Assembly (NCBI GenBank): GCA_008638375.1
Contig: CM018046.1
Span: 45,543,206 to 45,607,205, forward strand
Direction of reading: 5' to 3'
DNA: 64,000 nucleotides
Source of the DNA: Nyssa sinensis
Lineage: Eukaryota > Streptophyta > Magnoliopsida > Cornales > Nyssaceae
This document shows positions 47,118 through 58,300 of the stretch, piece after piece; the stretch's first letter is position 1; the number at the start of each line of letters is the position of its first letter. Both the position numbers and the translations under genes were made by a program. The notes under the pieces were generated by a model that had not been told where the DNA came from, did not search any database, and was given only the letters and a program-made list of their open reading frames with translations.

Positions 47118-47949
47118 CACAAGGTGGCCATTTTCATTGTTTGCATAAATAACTCATTTTTAATCTAAGATTTCTTCAACCCTACAATCTTGTTTTACCA
47201 AGTGTGTCTGTGTGCATTGTTTGATCTATTTGTATTCACTGGGTTTCATTTCTTGTCCTTCAAGTGAGCAAATGTTATCTTCCAAAAGTGGTAAAAGTTT
47301 GTCATCTCACCTGGATTCTTCAATACAACCATCTTCATGATTGTCGTTACATTGTGAACTTGCCTACAAGTTGTATGCAATACTAAATCAAAGAGATAAC
47401 AGAAGTTCCCTTTATATGGTTATTTCAATACAGGAATTCTCAGATTTTCATTTTTCCATGTTTTTCAGTTCTCGTGGAATTTCCATTCCTTCATGCATAT
47501 GAACTTTCCTTGATTTTCCCATTCACTTTAAAATTCTTGTTCAGCAGCAAAACCGCGGGAGGGGGGTACTAGTACTATACACAACTTTCTAAGCACATCA
47601 GGGAAAGAGAATCCTCACCAAATTGTCTTCCATTTTTTCTGCAATTTGTATCATAAGATTGATCAATTTGGAAGGAAAAAGGGCAATGGCCATGTTTTCC
47701 CTAAGAACTTGAAGAACTCATCTTATATCACTAGTTCCAGGATAATACATGGAAGAAATAGCTTATAATTGATTGTGAAAAAAATAATACAGAAAAGGAA
47801 TGGAAAAGATAATACAGAAAAAATGAGACAAAAACATTGTGGAAAAGATAATACATGAAAAAAATGAGACGGAAAAGGAATGGAGAAGATAATACATGGA
47901 AAAAATAGCTTATAATTAATTGTGAAAAAAATAATACAGAAAAAGAAAA
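47118..47949. other. lipase 3' UTR and AT-rich local repeats
   Basis: After the lipase 3' end, a 147-bp-spaced imperfect repeat occurs: GATAATACATGGAA plus AATAGCTTATAATT appears at about 47741 and again at about 47888, with shorter AATACAGAAAA and AATGAGAC repeats between them. The second copy ends against the tRNA gene. Confidence 0.6.
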
Positions 47950-48022
47950 CGACTCTGCTGGGGATCGAACCCAGAATCTCTGGTTCCGTAGACCAGCGCC
48001 TTATCCATTGGGCCACAGAGTC
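47950..48022 (-). tRNA. tRNA-Arg (anticodon ACG)
   Basis: The minus strand folds into a 73-nt cloverleaf without intron. The acceptor stem pairs GACTCTG with CAGAGTC. The D arm contains the A box (TGGCCCAATGGA). The anticodon stem CTGGT/ACCAG closes the loop CTACGGA with anticodon ACG. The T arm CTGGG-TTCGATC-CCCAG contains the B box. The discriminator is G. A TTTT run a few bases past the 3' end is a plausible Pol III terminator. Confidence 0.95.
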
Positions 48023-48930
48023 AACTTATATTTATACGTTAGTAATTATATTTAAAACCAATTCCTACCGGAAAGCCATTAACCAAATCAGAAGTTCCGA
48101 ATGTGTAAAATATATAATTCATAATATGTGGTTTCATTATAAAATCAAAGAAAATAAATTCAATGAAAGAAAGATGTGTATAATATATATTTAGTTTCAT
48201 ATAAATTAGAAATTCAGGTATTGGCTCAGTGCCCCGGCTAATCATATTGGGTCGGGCTGGGTTTATGCAGCCAATTGTGGGTATCAATTGTGCCCAGCTC
48301 AGCCCAAGGAAGAGCCTTGTTGGGCCCGAATTCAAGTTTTCCTTTAACTAACAAAGGTTATTTCAGCTTGCAACATGTTCAAGCTTTTTTATTTTTTAAA
48401 TTTTTTTATAATGCTTGTATTTTAATTAGTTAAAAATTGCCATAATTTTTAGTGAAATTTTAAGTTTTTGTATTTTATTTTATTTTATTTTTTGTATAGA
48501 CAACCCTTTAATAGTTAATAGTATTAAGAAATTTAAAAATTATTAATTAATAGAACTATTAACCATTAAATTTTCTTCAATTATTTTTATTAACAAAAAG
48601 ATTATTACTAGTGCTCAATCTTATGTATAAAAATTGGACATGTTCAAGGATGGTGTATTCTTTCACTTGAAAAATGTATTATATCCAATTTAAATTCTAA
48701 GCATAAAGCTCTTATTTTTCTTTTTCTTTTTTATTACTAACATCTAATATCACTAATACTTTTTATAAAATATATACATATAAATATATAATAAATGTTG
48801 ACGTCTCACGTCGGATGTAAATAATATTTAAAAAGAATTTATAAAAAGACGTAAGACGAGAGGTAAACTGTATTTTGTATTTAAAGTTCATACATGTAAA
48901 TTCGTGAAAGCTTATCATTTGAATGAAAAT
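48023..48930. other. intergenic AT-rich region
   Basis: No gene is seen. A short GC-richer stretch at about 48215-48330, with GGGTCGGGCTGGG and GCCCAGCTCAGCCCAAGG, looks like a repeat fragment, but I found no borders. Confidence 0.4.
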
Positions 48931-49860
48931 TCAGATTTGCTAGTGAGTTGACAGAACCTCATGTGAATTTCCACCCAAACAATGGAATCAGCTTGACCCA
49001 TTCTTTGGATGAAATCATTAAATTCTCTCATCGCTTTACTTCTTAAACATCTCTTTTTTTTTTCCACCAATTTTCATAGCCTCATTCAAATCCCCTCCTA
49101 GACACCAGGGCTTTCAAAATTATCTCTCAGATTAAGAAGGCAACCCCACAGCTCTTTTCTGCTATCAGCTGCATTTGGAGCGTAGATATTAGCAATAGAA
49201 TAATTAAAATTAGGATAGGTCATACCTGACAGGAAAATATAATTCTTATCGCAACTGTGTATGGGGATAGAGAATTTAGCAGGATTTTAGATACAAAGCA
49301 AGCAACAAGAACATCCTTTGGAATCTGCAGCAACAAGGATTGGACAAAAAATCTCGAGATTCCTTCTTTTTTAGTTTCTTGTTGCAGAACCATATTCGAT
49401 CACTTGCTTATCTCTGATCAGATTCTTCAGCTTTCTCCTGTTTTTTTACCCATATAATTGGTTCTAATGTTTATTTTACCACACTCAAAAGACAGTAGCT
49501 TCATTGTAACATCATCCAAATGTAAAACCTCACCCCATATGCTATCAATTTTGTGAAAGGTATCTGCACTCCATAGGTTCAAAGGAATTCCAAGATAGTT
49601 AATCCAAACCTTACTACCTGGATCAATACTGAACTTATCATTCCATTCCCAGATGGGAATGTTAATATAATCCATGCTCTAACCTGCACATTAAAAGCAC
49701 CTTCACCAATGATGGCTTCATAGATAGATTTTGTTGTTCTCATTGATGGAAGTTTGGCGATCACACTCCTGGACAACCAACCATTACCCTCATGCATCTT
49801 GAACCTTGATAGAGGGAATGGTTGCAGAGGGTAAGATGCCTTTCACAACATCTGCTAAAG
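48930..49860 (-). pseudogene. LINE ORF1 (DUF4283-like) and endonuclease remnant
   Basis: On the minus strand the order is that of a plant L1-type LINE. First comes an ORF1 segment (about 49797-49427) with WINYLGIPLNLWSADTF and KIDSIWGEVLHLD, as in DUF4283-type proteins. An endonuclease segment follows (about 49230-48940) with SIANIYAPNAADSRKELW and MREFNDFI. Frames change and stops occur between the segments, and the reverse transcriptase is absent. This is a dead, internally deleted copy. Confidence 0.75.
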
Positions 49861-49954
49861 AGAGATTAGCTTGAGCATGACCATTTCTACATACAGTTAT
49901 TTAAAATCTTGCTTACTATTCTCCTTGCTCCTCTGTATGCTTGAAACAAATCCC

Positions 49955-50095
49955 AAGAGTTAACTCCATGGGGTTGACTCAGTAGTAAAGTCACTTGAGC
50001 GCAATATCTCATGAAGCATGAGGCTCTAGGATTCGACTCCTACTAAAGTGTTATCAATTTTTTTGAAGACATGCCTGCGGAGCACAAGTTCCAAA
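49955..50095 (+). mobile_element. possible tRNA-derived SINE
   Basis: GGGGTTGACTCAGTAGTAAAG resembles a tRNA 5' half with an A box, and GGATTCGACTCC about 55 bp later is a good B box. AGTTAACT occurs just before and again about 140 bp later and could be a target-site duplication. The tail is not clear. Confidence 0.4.
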
Positions 50096-50099
50096 GTTA

Positions 50100-51053
50100 A
50101 CTGAGAAGGAGCTTAATGTGGGTTTTGAGATTAGTCGGTATAATGTGATGAACACCGGTTAAAAACCCAGAAGTTCCTTCTCTCGTTTTCATCCTTGGGA
50201 CAGAACCTGAATTCCCTTCTCCCACTTGCATCCTTAGCCAGAACTCGAATTATCTTTATTTTGAAAGAGTGATATTTTATGGTTTATGTATGTTTACTTA
50301 TATTTTTGTTTAAATAAAAGGTAGTCATTGATTGTTATCATATTAACTGTTTTTAAAAAAAATCTCATTGATCAACGGTTTTCACATCAACCACATATCA
50401 TTCGAACACTTTTTGTGAGCAAGCGTGCATCGCCACGTAACATTATACTTTTTGGAATCATCGACCTGTTTTTCTTGACCTCGCTTCAAATCTGCCATAT
50501 TCACCTTCAGTTCCTCTGTTACCACACCACAACCCATTACCCTATCCCAGCTGCAACCTCACAATCATAGCTCAGAGCAAAATTTCGAAGCAGTTAACTC
50601 CCTCCTTTTTCTTGGGGATTAAAAAAATCTTTGACCACTCGAAACTTTGAAAAGATCTCATGTAGTCTTTATGATCCATGAAGTCTGGGAGATTTTGAGT
50701 GAGCAAGAAATTTACATGACTTGCCCAAGGATGATTTGTTTATGTACATCGTGCACATAAATTAAATAAGCCTCCCAAATCTAGTATAATTCAAGCATTC
50801 AGGAGCTATACAAAAGTAATTTACATGACTTGCATTACTCCCATAAAATTTCAAATACATCCAAATGCAGATACAAAATTTAAATTGAAAGAGAGACTTA
50901 ATTATGAGTGAATAGAATCTTGTATATACAATGATTAATGAATACAACAATTAACTCTTTTTATACAATAATTATACATGGGAATAAGAAGAGCAGATGA
51001 CCATTTACATGAAGGCTTTATCTAGTGACTGATCGACATTATATATATGCATA
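50100..51053. other. intergenic region downstream of the VQ gene
   Basis: I see no gene or bounded repeat here. It contains the 3' UTR of the VQ-motif gene at its right end. Confidence 0.4.
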
Positions 51054-51812
51054 TCACATGAGCCCTGAGAAGTCATAATCATAAACACAAACCTCCTGCT
51101 GAATCAATGGCGGAGCATATGAATTATAGTTACAATAAGGCAAAGGCTCGATCTCTAAAAGCCATGACTCCACATCTCTATACTGTGAAAAATCCATGTC
51201 GTGGGTGATGAAGGAGCTTTCACACGCAGTGAAAGGTGCTGGTATGCATGATTCTGAGGGGGAGCTTTCTATATCCCTATAACACTGTGAAAGATCCACG
51301 ATCTCATGGGTCATGAAAGAGCTTTCACACGCAGTGAAAGGTGCTGGTATGTATGCCTCTTGTGGGGAGCTTTCGATATCCCTATAGTACTCATGTACTG
51401 AAAAATCCATCTCATGGGTCATGAACGAGCTGCTTTCAGGTGCCAGACATGGCTCTGGGGAGATTTCTGGTGCAGTAAAAGGCGTTGGGACGCTTAGTTC
51501 GGATGAATCAACGGACAACTCTACGCTATTAGTTTCTTGGTAACCAAAACCAAAACCAACACCAAGATCATCAATCTGATCTATAAGTGGGATGTGATCT
51601 TTGTCAATTACTTGTGGTGGTGGGGATGGGGATGAGATTGTAGTGATTGGAATTGGAGCTCCATTGCCAGTGAGCTCTTGAACAAGGCTTTTGAAGCTTG
51701 AAGAGTCAGTGATGTAGACCTTTGGCTTCAGAACTTTTATCAAGCTATGGAGTTGTTTCTTGTGATCATTCTTAGGTATTTCCAGAGATGATTGACTGGC
51801 TTTCTTTCCCAT
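51054..51812 (-). CDS. VQ motif-containing protein with internal repeats
   Basis: A single intronless frame of 252 residues starts MGKKASQSS and ends at TGA. Residues 40-49, FKSLVQELTG, are an exact match to the plant VQ motif (FxxxVQxxTG). VQ proteins are nuclear or plastid cofactors that bind WRKY transcription factors and modulate defence and development. Before the motif, KVLKPKVYITD is the usual basic lead-in. The C-terminal half is acidic and Ser/Pro-rich and consists of about three copies of a 35-36-residue unit built on FTACESSFMTHE plus YRDIESSP, probably extended by tandem duplication. VQ proteins generally lack introns, as here. The specific subgroup is not clear to me. Confidence 0.9.
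   Translation of the reverse strand: MGKKASQSSLEIPKNDHKKQLHSLIKVLKPKVYITDSSSFKSLVQELTGNGAPIPITTISSPSPPPQVIDKDHIPLIDQIDDLGVGFGFGYQETNSVELSVDSSELSVPTPFTAPEISPEPCLAPESSSFMTHEMDFSVHEYYRDIESSPQEAYIPAPFTACESSFMTHEIVDLSQCYRDIESSPSESCIPAPFTACESSFITHDMDFSQYRDVESWLLEIEPLPYCNYNSYAPPLIQQEVCVYDYDFSGLM
51085..51480 (-). repeat. 105-108-bp coding tandem repeat in the VQ gene
   Basis: The DNA word TGGGTSATGAA recurs at about 51202, 51307 and 51415, with GAGCTTTCACACGCAGTGAAA and GGTGCTGGTATG repeated in the first two units. Spacings of 105 and 108 bp keep the reading frame. The third unit is more diverged. Confidence 0.85.
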
Positions 51813-52084
51813 GTTCTCAAAACTAGGAACTGGAGCCTTGGAATCAACTACGAATAGTACTTTCGCTTAATTGCTAATTTGTTAAACGGAGGATCCAAAG
51901 ACATATAATATATACAAGAAGGGTTTCATGGAATTGATATATATGATTTTAGAGATATATAATTAAGAAGACGGTACGTAGGTGTTGAAAAACAACAAGC
52001 TACAAGATATTAAGATGCTGAAAGTGATGTTCATTCTACACTAATGTATGCAAATAGGAGTCCTTGCCCCCATCCACCAGCAGC

Positions 52085-52131
<47 letters not shown>

Positions 52132-55100
52132 GGTCACTGTTGGTGTATGAACGAACCATCAAAGAAATGCCAAGATTTGTATGTACATGGATGTGACGTG
52201 CCTGAGGTAATTGAACAGTGGGGGCACGCAGTCAACTATTCAATGGGTTGTCTTGTTCTGCTTCCAAATTACATCCACACACACACACACACAGAGAATA
52301 ATAATAGGGAAAAAAAAGGAAAGGAAAATGGTACAAAGAGGGTGCCTTCCTGTGCTTGCAATGAGGTCTATCATGTTCTATACATCAGCATGCATTTCAA
52401 TACACACAATTATTTGATCAACATGATGGATCATCAAAATTTTGTCTTCAAATACAACTATAAATATTTCTTTCGTACTCTCTCTTGTTTTTTTCTTTAT
52501 TCCTTATTTTTCGTGATAACCAGATTTTAAATATATATATATATAGACACACACACACACACATACATGTACATATACTTGCAGTGTTTTTTAAATTCTC
52601 TCACCAATTCTAAGAAACAAAGTTGCTTAATTTTATAAATATATGCAAAATGACATTTGAGACTGAAAATTTTGGCATCTGCCACATTGAGTTCGCCAAA
52701 AGTATAATATTAGCATGAACAAAGACTAATATTAGCATTAATTATGTATTAGCTTATGGACTTTCTATTAAACAAATACTAATATTAGCATTAATTATAT
52801 ATTAGCTTTATCAGTATGAAAATGATATGTATACATTACATCACAGCTTGGTTTTCTTCCTCTATATCACATCAAGATCTGGGTTTTTTTTTTTGGCTTT
52901 AGCTGTCTTGCCTGTTGATAATGACTCAGCTCTTTGCAAATCAGTGTGCCAAATCATACACACTGCAAGTTGGGGGCCGTTATCATATGAACAGTTGGTG
53001 AAGGTTATATTAATGATATTTCTAGCGTTTTCACACCGAAAGGGATAGGTTACCATCTGTTAATATGCTTTTATATTTGTGTTGATCGAATCACCGGTGG
53101 AGATTTCCTAATCACGATCGTGAACTCTCTAATGATCAAGTCAATCACGTATCAAAGTAATAATGAGAACGGTAACTTAATCAAGAGGTTAGGTCATACC
53201 TTAAGGCATAGGGTTGCTTCTTTTTTTTTTATGGCCGAGCACGTATCCTTTTTTAGATGGAGAGAAAATCCGAATCATATTTATCACTATTTTCTAATTA
53301 GAGTCTGCCTTTTTTAGACGGAGAGAAAATCCGAATCATTTTTGTCACGATTTTCTAATTAGAGTCTACCATGAGCTCTGTAACAAGCTTGTACTCAGTT
53401 CGGTATCTCAAGGTAACCTCTAATTATTTTCTTTAAATGGAATTAAAGTTCTGAAATAGCCAGGTAGTCAGAAATCTCTTTTCGTGACTTTATTTTGTTC
53501 ACGCACACCAATTCGTTTCAACTTTGTACATGCAAGGGCTTTGTTACAGTTCATAATTAAATTTATCGCTCTAAGACACAATAGAGGGATCCAATATATA
53601 TGTTGAGTAATGTTGTACATGATATTTTTTCTCATTCTATTTTCTTACTCATAAATACAAAGTGATGAAATTTACATGCATTTATTATAATAAATCTCAT
53701 CACCTTATTTTAAAAAGTAAAAAAATTTATTATATCTAACATTTTATATATGTGCAACAGATGGCAAATATCCCACACTCCATTGTATCTATCTTGAAGT
53801 GAGAAATGTAATTAAGTTTAGCATTTTCCTTTGAAAAATAGAGGAATAGGTGTACTTTCAGTTGCCTCTTCAAAGGATGTAGAAAGTCTTCCTTTCTTGA
53901 TACCTTTTATTGCTGTATATCAGAGCACTATATACAGAATCATTTACTTTATTTTATTTTTGTTGATTTTTTTAGGGACTTTATATTTGTTGGAACTAGT
54001 CTCTATCTCCTGTTCTTTGGTGTACATGAGTTCCACCTCTTAACACTTCTGAATAGATCACAGTACTTTTACTTATTAGAAAAATAAAATAATACTAATT
54101 GTACATGAGAATTGATAAACTTTTAATAAGAAAATGCTATATATCTTTTATTTATATTTTCAATTGTATCCTCAATGTAATATATCAGAATATGATAATT
54201 TGAGTCTCACAAGATGTGATTTTCAAAGTCAGATTGATCCCAACTCTCACTAGGATTGATCACAACCGTAGAAATGCCTAGAATTTGCAAGAAGTGTATT
54301 CTAAACCTTTATTTATTTATTTATTTTTTGGGGGGGGAGGGGGACTTAATCTAGGTAAGATACAAGCTTGTACAAAATTCTAAAACATCTTCAAGTCTGC
54401 ATATTAAGATCAAATGAGTGAATCTAAGTTCAGTGTCATGTATTCTTACCTTAGTGGCTTATATAAGATGGATTCAAATGACAGAAAATCAAGGGGACTT
54501 GCTTATTTAATAACGGTCATACATGCAGAGGCACTACGATTTTATGACAACGCCTTCTAATACAATCACAGGCTTGATTTCCTTCTCCTTCCAACTCAGG
54601 CCAATAAATCTGGTTATAAGGTGAAATAGAGGACCCTAATTACTCTTTTTTTTTCTTCCTTTCATTTCCAGTATAAAAATTGAAATCAAGTTTTAAATGT
54701 TAATATTTTTGCTCCTATCAGGTGTTGCTGTGCAAGAGGCATATATAAATGGAATGCAAGCTGCAAGAAGTAAAGCAGTTTTCAACCATAGCTTCAGTAG
54801 TAGTATCATTTTAGTTCTGATTATATGCAGCAGATATTTTCAACCAGTTGTGGAGTTCCTAAAAATAATTGACTCAGAATTACTCTCATCAGTCTAAGAT
54901 ATGCTTGTTTTGCTGCAATAATATGATTGTGCTCAGTACCATGGAAGAAACATACATTAAAGTAAACTTACAATGATTAATGCAAACCAATGACTCTTGT
55001 AGAATTTTTATTTTCCCTCAAGATCCCAAAGACATTGAAACATTAAGAAATCTGAAAACTCTAATACCCTAACCATTTATAAATAGTATAGTATGCGTGT

Positions 55101-55301
55101 TTCAAAACCGACAACACCTTTTCTTCTGAAAACGTATCTAAAATTTTAAAATAATTTTCATGAAACTAATTGTGAAATGCTATCCAAACGAGCACCGGCC
55201 AAAACTACTTACAGTTGATGAGACATGAAAAACTGAAATGATAGAGCATTTGAGGTCTTGGTTTGGTGTGAATCCGCTTGGCACACCAACTACTGGCATC
55301 A
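51813..55301. other. intergenic region between the VQ gene and COG5
   Basis: The left part should hold the VQ promoter. A (CT)n run lies at 52089-52129, about 280 bp upstream of the VQ start, and a single W-box-like TTGACT (minus strand, about 52228) lies further up; one hexamer is weak evidence. A 61-bp tandem duplication is at 53247-53368. CA/TA microsatellites occur near 52275-52292 and 52532-52575. A frame at 54697-54897 (+) is not recognisable. No other gene is seen. Confidence 0.5.
53247..53368. repeat. 61-bp tandem duplication
   Basis: Two adjacent copies, 53247-53307 and 53308-53368, contain GGAGAGAAAATCCGAATCAT and TTTTCTAATTAGAGTCT and differ at a few positions. Confidence 0.88.
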
Positions 55302-58300
55302 TCAAGGTTTCTGTGACACTCGAGTATTCTCTGATAAAGATGAGCCTAGACGCATCATAAGAGGATATACAGGGCTGAACTCCTTGTCTCCTCTTGCCCT
55401 TACCTTTGCAGCATAATCGTCCAGAGTTGCTTTGATACCTTTCCAGATTTGATCCTCCCCCTGCGAATCCATCCATAGTGAATATTGTACAGCCGTAAGT
55501 TTGTTCCTTTGCAATGGCGACTGCAGTTCTTCTGGGCCTCGAGAGTAAAGATGGTGAAGTATGACACTTGGTGGGAGATCTTGAAGAAGAGGGGATGCTC
55601 CCAAGTTGAGATGTTTCCAAGAAAATAACAGGTCGAAATGCTCTAAGGGCTCGGTAAGGGGCACCAAGCTGTTCTACTGGGAACAAGTTCTGGCCCACCG
55701 CTAGTTCCAGCTCAGCCATGTCCCTGGCCATTCTCAGCTTGCCTGATTCTGAGAGGGGTCTAACAAGAGAAGCATGTCTGATAAAGAATATAAGAACCCG
55801 AGAAGCCATGCTCCTCACAAGCCTGGTGCATATGGTCTCCGTCCCCGTGGTGATGGCATTTGCTGAAGAAGGCAACAGCCTAGATAGGAATTCACTACGG
55901 AAGTGAAGAATACATTTTTGCAAGTCTTCCATGTAAGGTGATGCATTGTTATCCATAGCAGCATCCACGCCAAGCACCCCAAACTTCTGTTCATGAATTT
56001 GCAAGATGCAAGACTCGAGACGTTCAAGCATGGCTTGGAATAAGGATGTCACTGAATCACAAGCAACCCCATATATGGTACCTAGTGAAACAGACAAGAC
56101 ATCGGAAGCAATAGTGGGCAATCCTGTCATCATAGATGATATGCGTGCATGAATTTCTTGCAGATGCTGACATAATGCGAAGTTCTTGAGCTGTGCAGGA
56201 GTTGCAGGACCGGTTATTTGACGAGCTTCAGGGCCAGTAGAAATCTGCCATCAAGTTTGTTTATTTTGAAAAAAATTAATTATAAAAAAACAAAAACAAA
56301 AACGAAAAAAAATCCAATTAGACTTTTTCAACCAACTGAACAAGCTAATTTCAGCATTTTTCCGAGTACAGTCAGTCAATTTTTTGAAAACTTGCAAAAT
56401 AATAAAAAAATGATAATACGCATCTTATTCATGAATATTATTATTATTTACTTTTGAAGCTTTTCATTTATATATTTATATATATATATATATTTATAAG
56501 TTTTAAGTTTTACATTGATACATGACATATTTTAGGAATCACAACATACTTAACCAATCATTTGAATAATTGGCTGAATAAACCTGTCTAAGATGTTAAA
56601 TATGTAGTAGATATATCTTAAATCTGAAATATGTGCATATTAATTATGCATAACCTAAATTTTTTCCCCCAAATATAATGACTCAATATAGAACTATATT
56701 TCAGTTTGACTAATTGAACTACTAGTTTGACTTAAAAAGACTGAACCAAACACTTCTTCAGTTTGGTAATCAGTCCAGGTTTTATTACACTTTTTTTAAA
56801 AAAACTCAAATTCTTATCTATAAGCATGTATTTGTTTGGGGAAAAAAAAAAAAACAGCCTAAGACGGTGAGACCTGACTATGATTTAATTTTTTTTTTAT
56901 ATATACTCAATTATGGAGGTTTGGGGGCGGGGGAGTGGAAGATGAGAAGAAAACCAACTTGGTGAAATGGGATAAGGTGAAGACCCCTATTCAAGATGGG
57001 GGTTTTCAACAAAGCTTTCCTTGGGAAGGGGCTTTGGAGATTTGGGGAGGAGGATGAGACCTTGTGGAAGGAGGTGGTGGTTCTAAAATGGGGGATGGAT
57101 TTCAAATGAAGTGGTAGGGGGTTGGGGTTGTGGATTAGGGAAAGGTTTACAAGAAGGGACTACTGATTTTTGAGCTTGGGTGGGCTTCAAGGTGGGAGAT
57201 GGAGTGAGGCTGAGATTTTTGAAGGAATCATGGTGTCGTAATGGACTTCTCATGGAGAGATTCCCTCGGTTGTTTAGTGTGGCTAATTATAAGGAGGTGA
57301 TGGTAGCTGATTGTTTTTTTTAGGGAGGGAGAATGGTGGTTTGGAAGCCAGAGTTTAGAAGAAATTTCTACGACTGGGAGTTGGAGGAGGTGGGGAATTT
57401 GTTGTAAATGTTGAATAAGTGTAGGGTGGTTAAGGGAAGGAAGGATGCAATCGTGTTGCTTTCTAATGATGCTAAGAAGTTTATGGAGAAGTCCTTCTAG
57501 AAGGTGTTGATGGGTGGGGAAGGGGTGCGGTTCCCTTGGAAGATAATTTGGTATTCAGGAAGTCCAAACTAAGGTGGCATTTTTTTTGCTTGGGTGGCTT
57601 CATGGGGTGCAATTTAAACCATGGACAATCTTCAACAGCGAGGATTCCATTTGGCTAATTGGTGTGTCATATGTAAGGCAGTAGAGGAGTTGGTGTGCCA
57701 ATGTGGCAGAAGTTATCCTTTCAATCATTTGGATAGAAATATCCACACTTAAAATCATGGACAAAAGCTAAGGGTAACAAAAAAAATCAGGTCGTAGTCC
57801 ACTCCTCATAGAATGGTAGATTGGCACAAAATTTACTTTTTCAACCTAGAAAGAGGCTTGGAGTTTGGGCTGGGCATCTTTGGCTTTCAGTAACTGACCT
57901 GGCTTTTGATAAGAGCAACCCAAAAAACACAGTTTCTCTGATTGTCATAATACCTTTTTTTAATAATCTTAATTATAAATAACGATCGTATATATATGTT
58001 CATACTTTGTATCTTTATAATAGATATATTCTTATATATGCAATATGGATTGACAGGGATATTCCTGATTGGTCAACCCAAACTCAGGCTTGGTTTAAAA
58101 TTCAGAAACCTGCATTATGCAACCCTGATTTTAGACAAAATTTTGGTCCTACCCTGGACTAAAGTCAGACTCAAAAAATAAATTAGTTCAATTAAAAACT
58201 TTCCATTCCTAGGCACAGAGAAATGGCTTGGAGAACTCAAGGTGGCAACTCATTCAAAGCTTTCCCAAGAGATGGGTGCATCAATCTGATTCTTAAGGTA

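Noticed and set aside
47723..48016. A 97-codon minus-strand frame starting MAQWIRRWSTEPEILGS
   Set aside because: Its first 23 codons are a translation of the tRNA-Arg gene, and the rest is a translation of AT-rich repeats.
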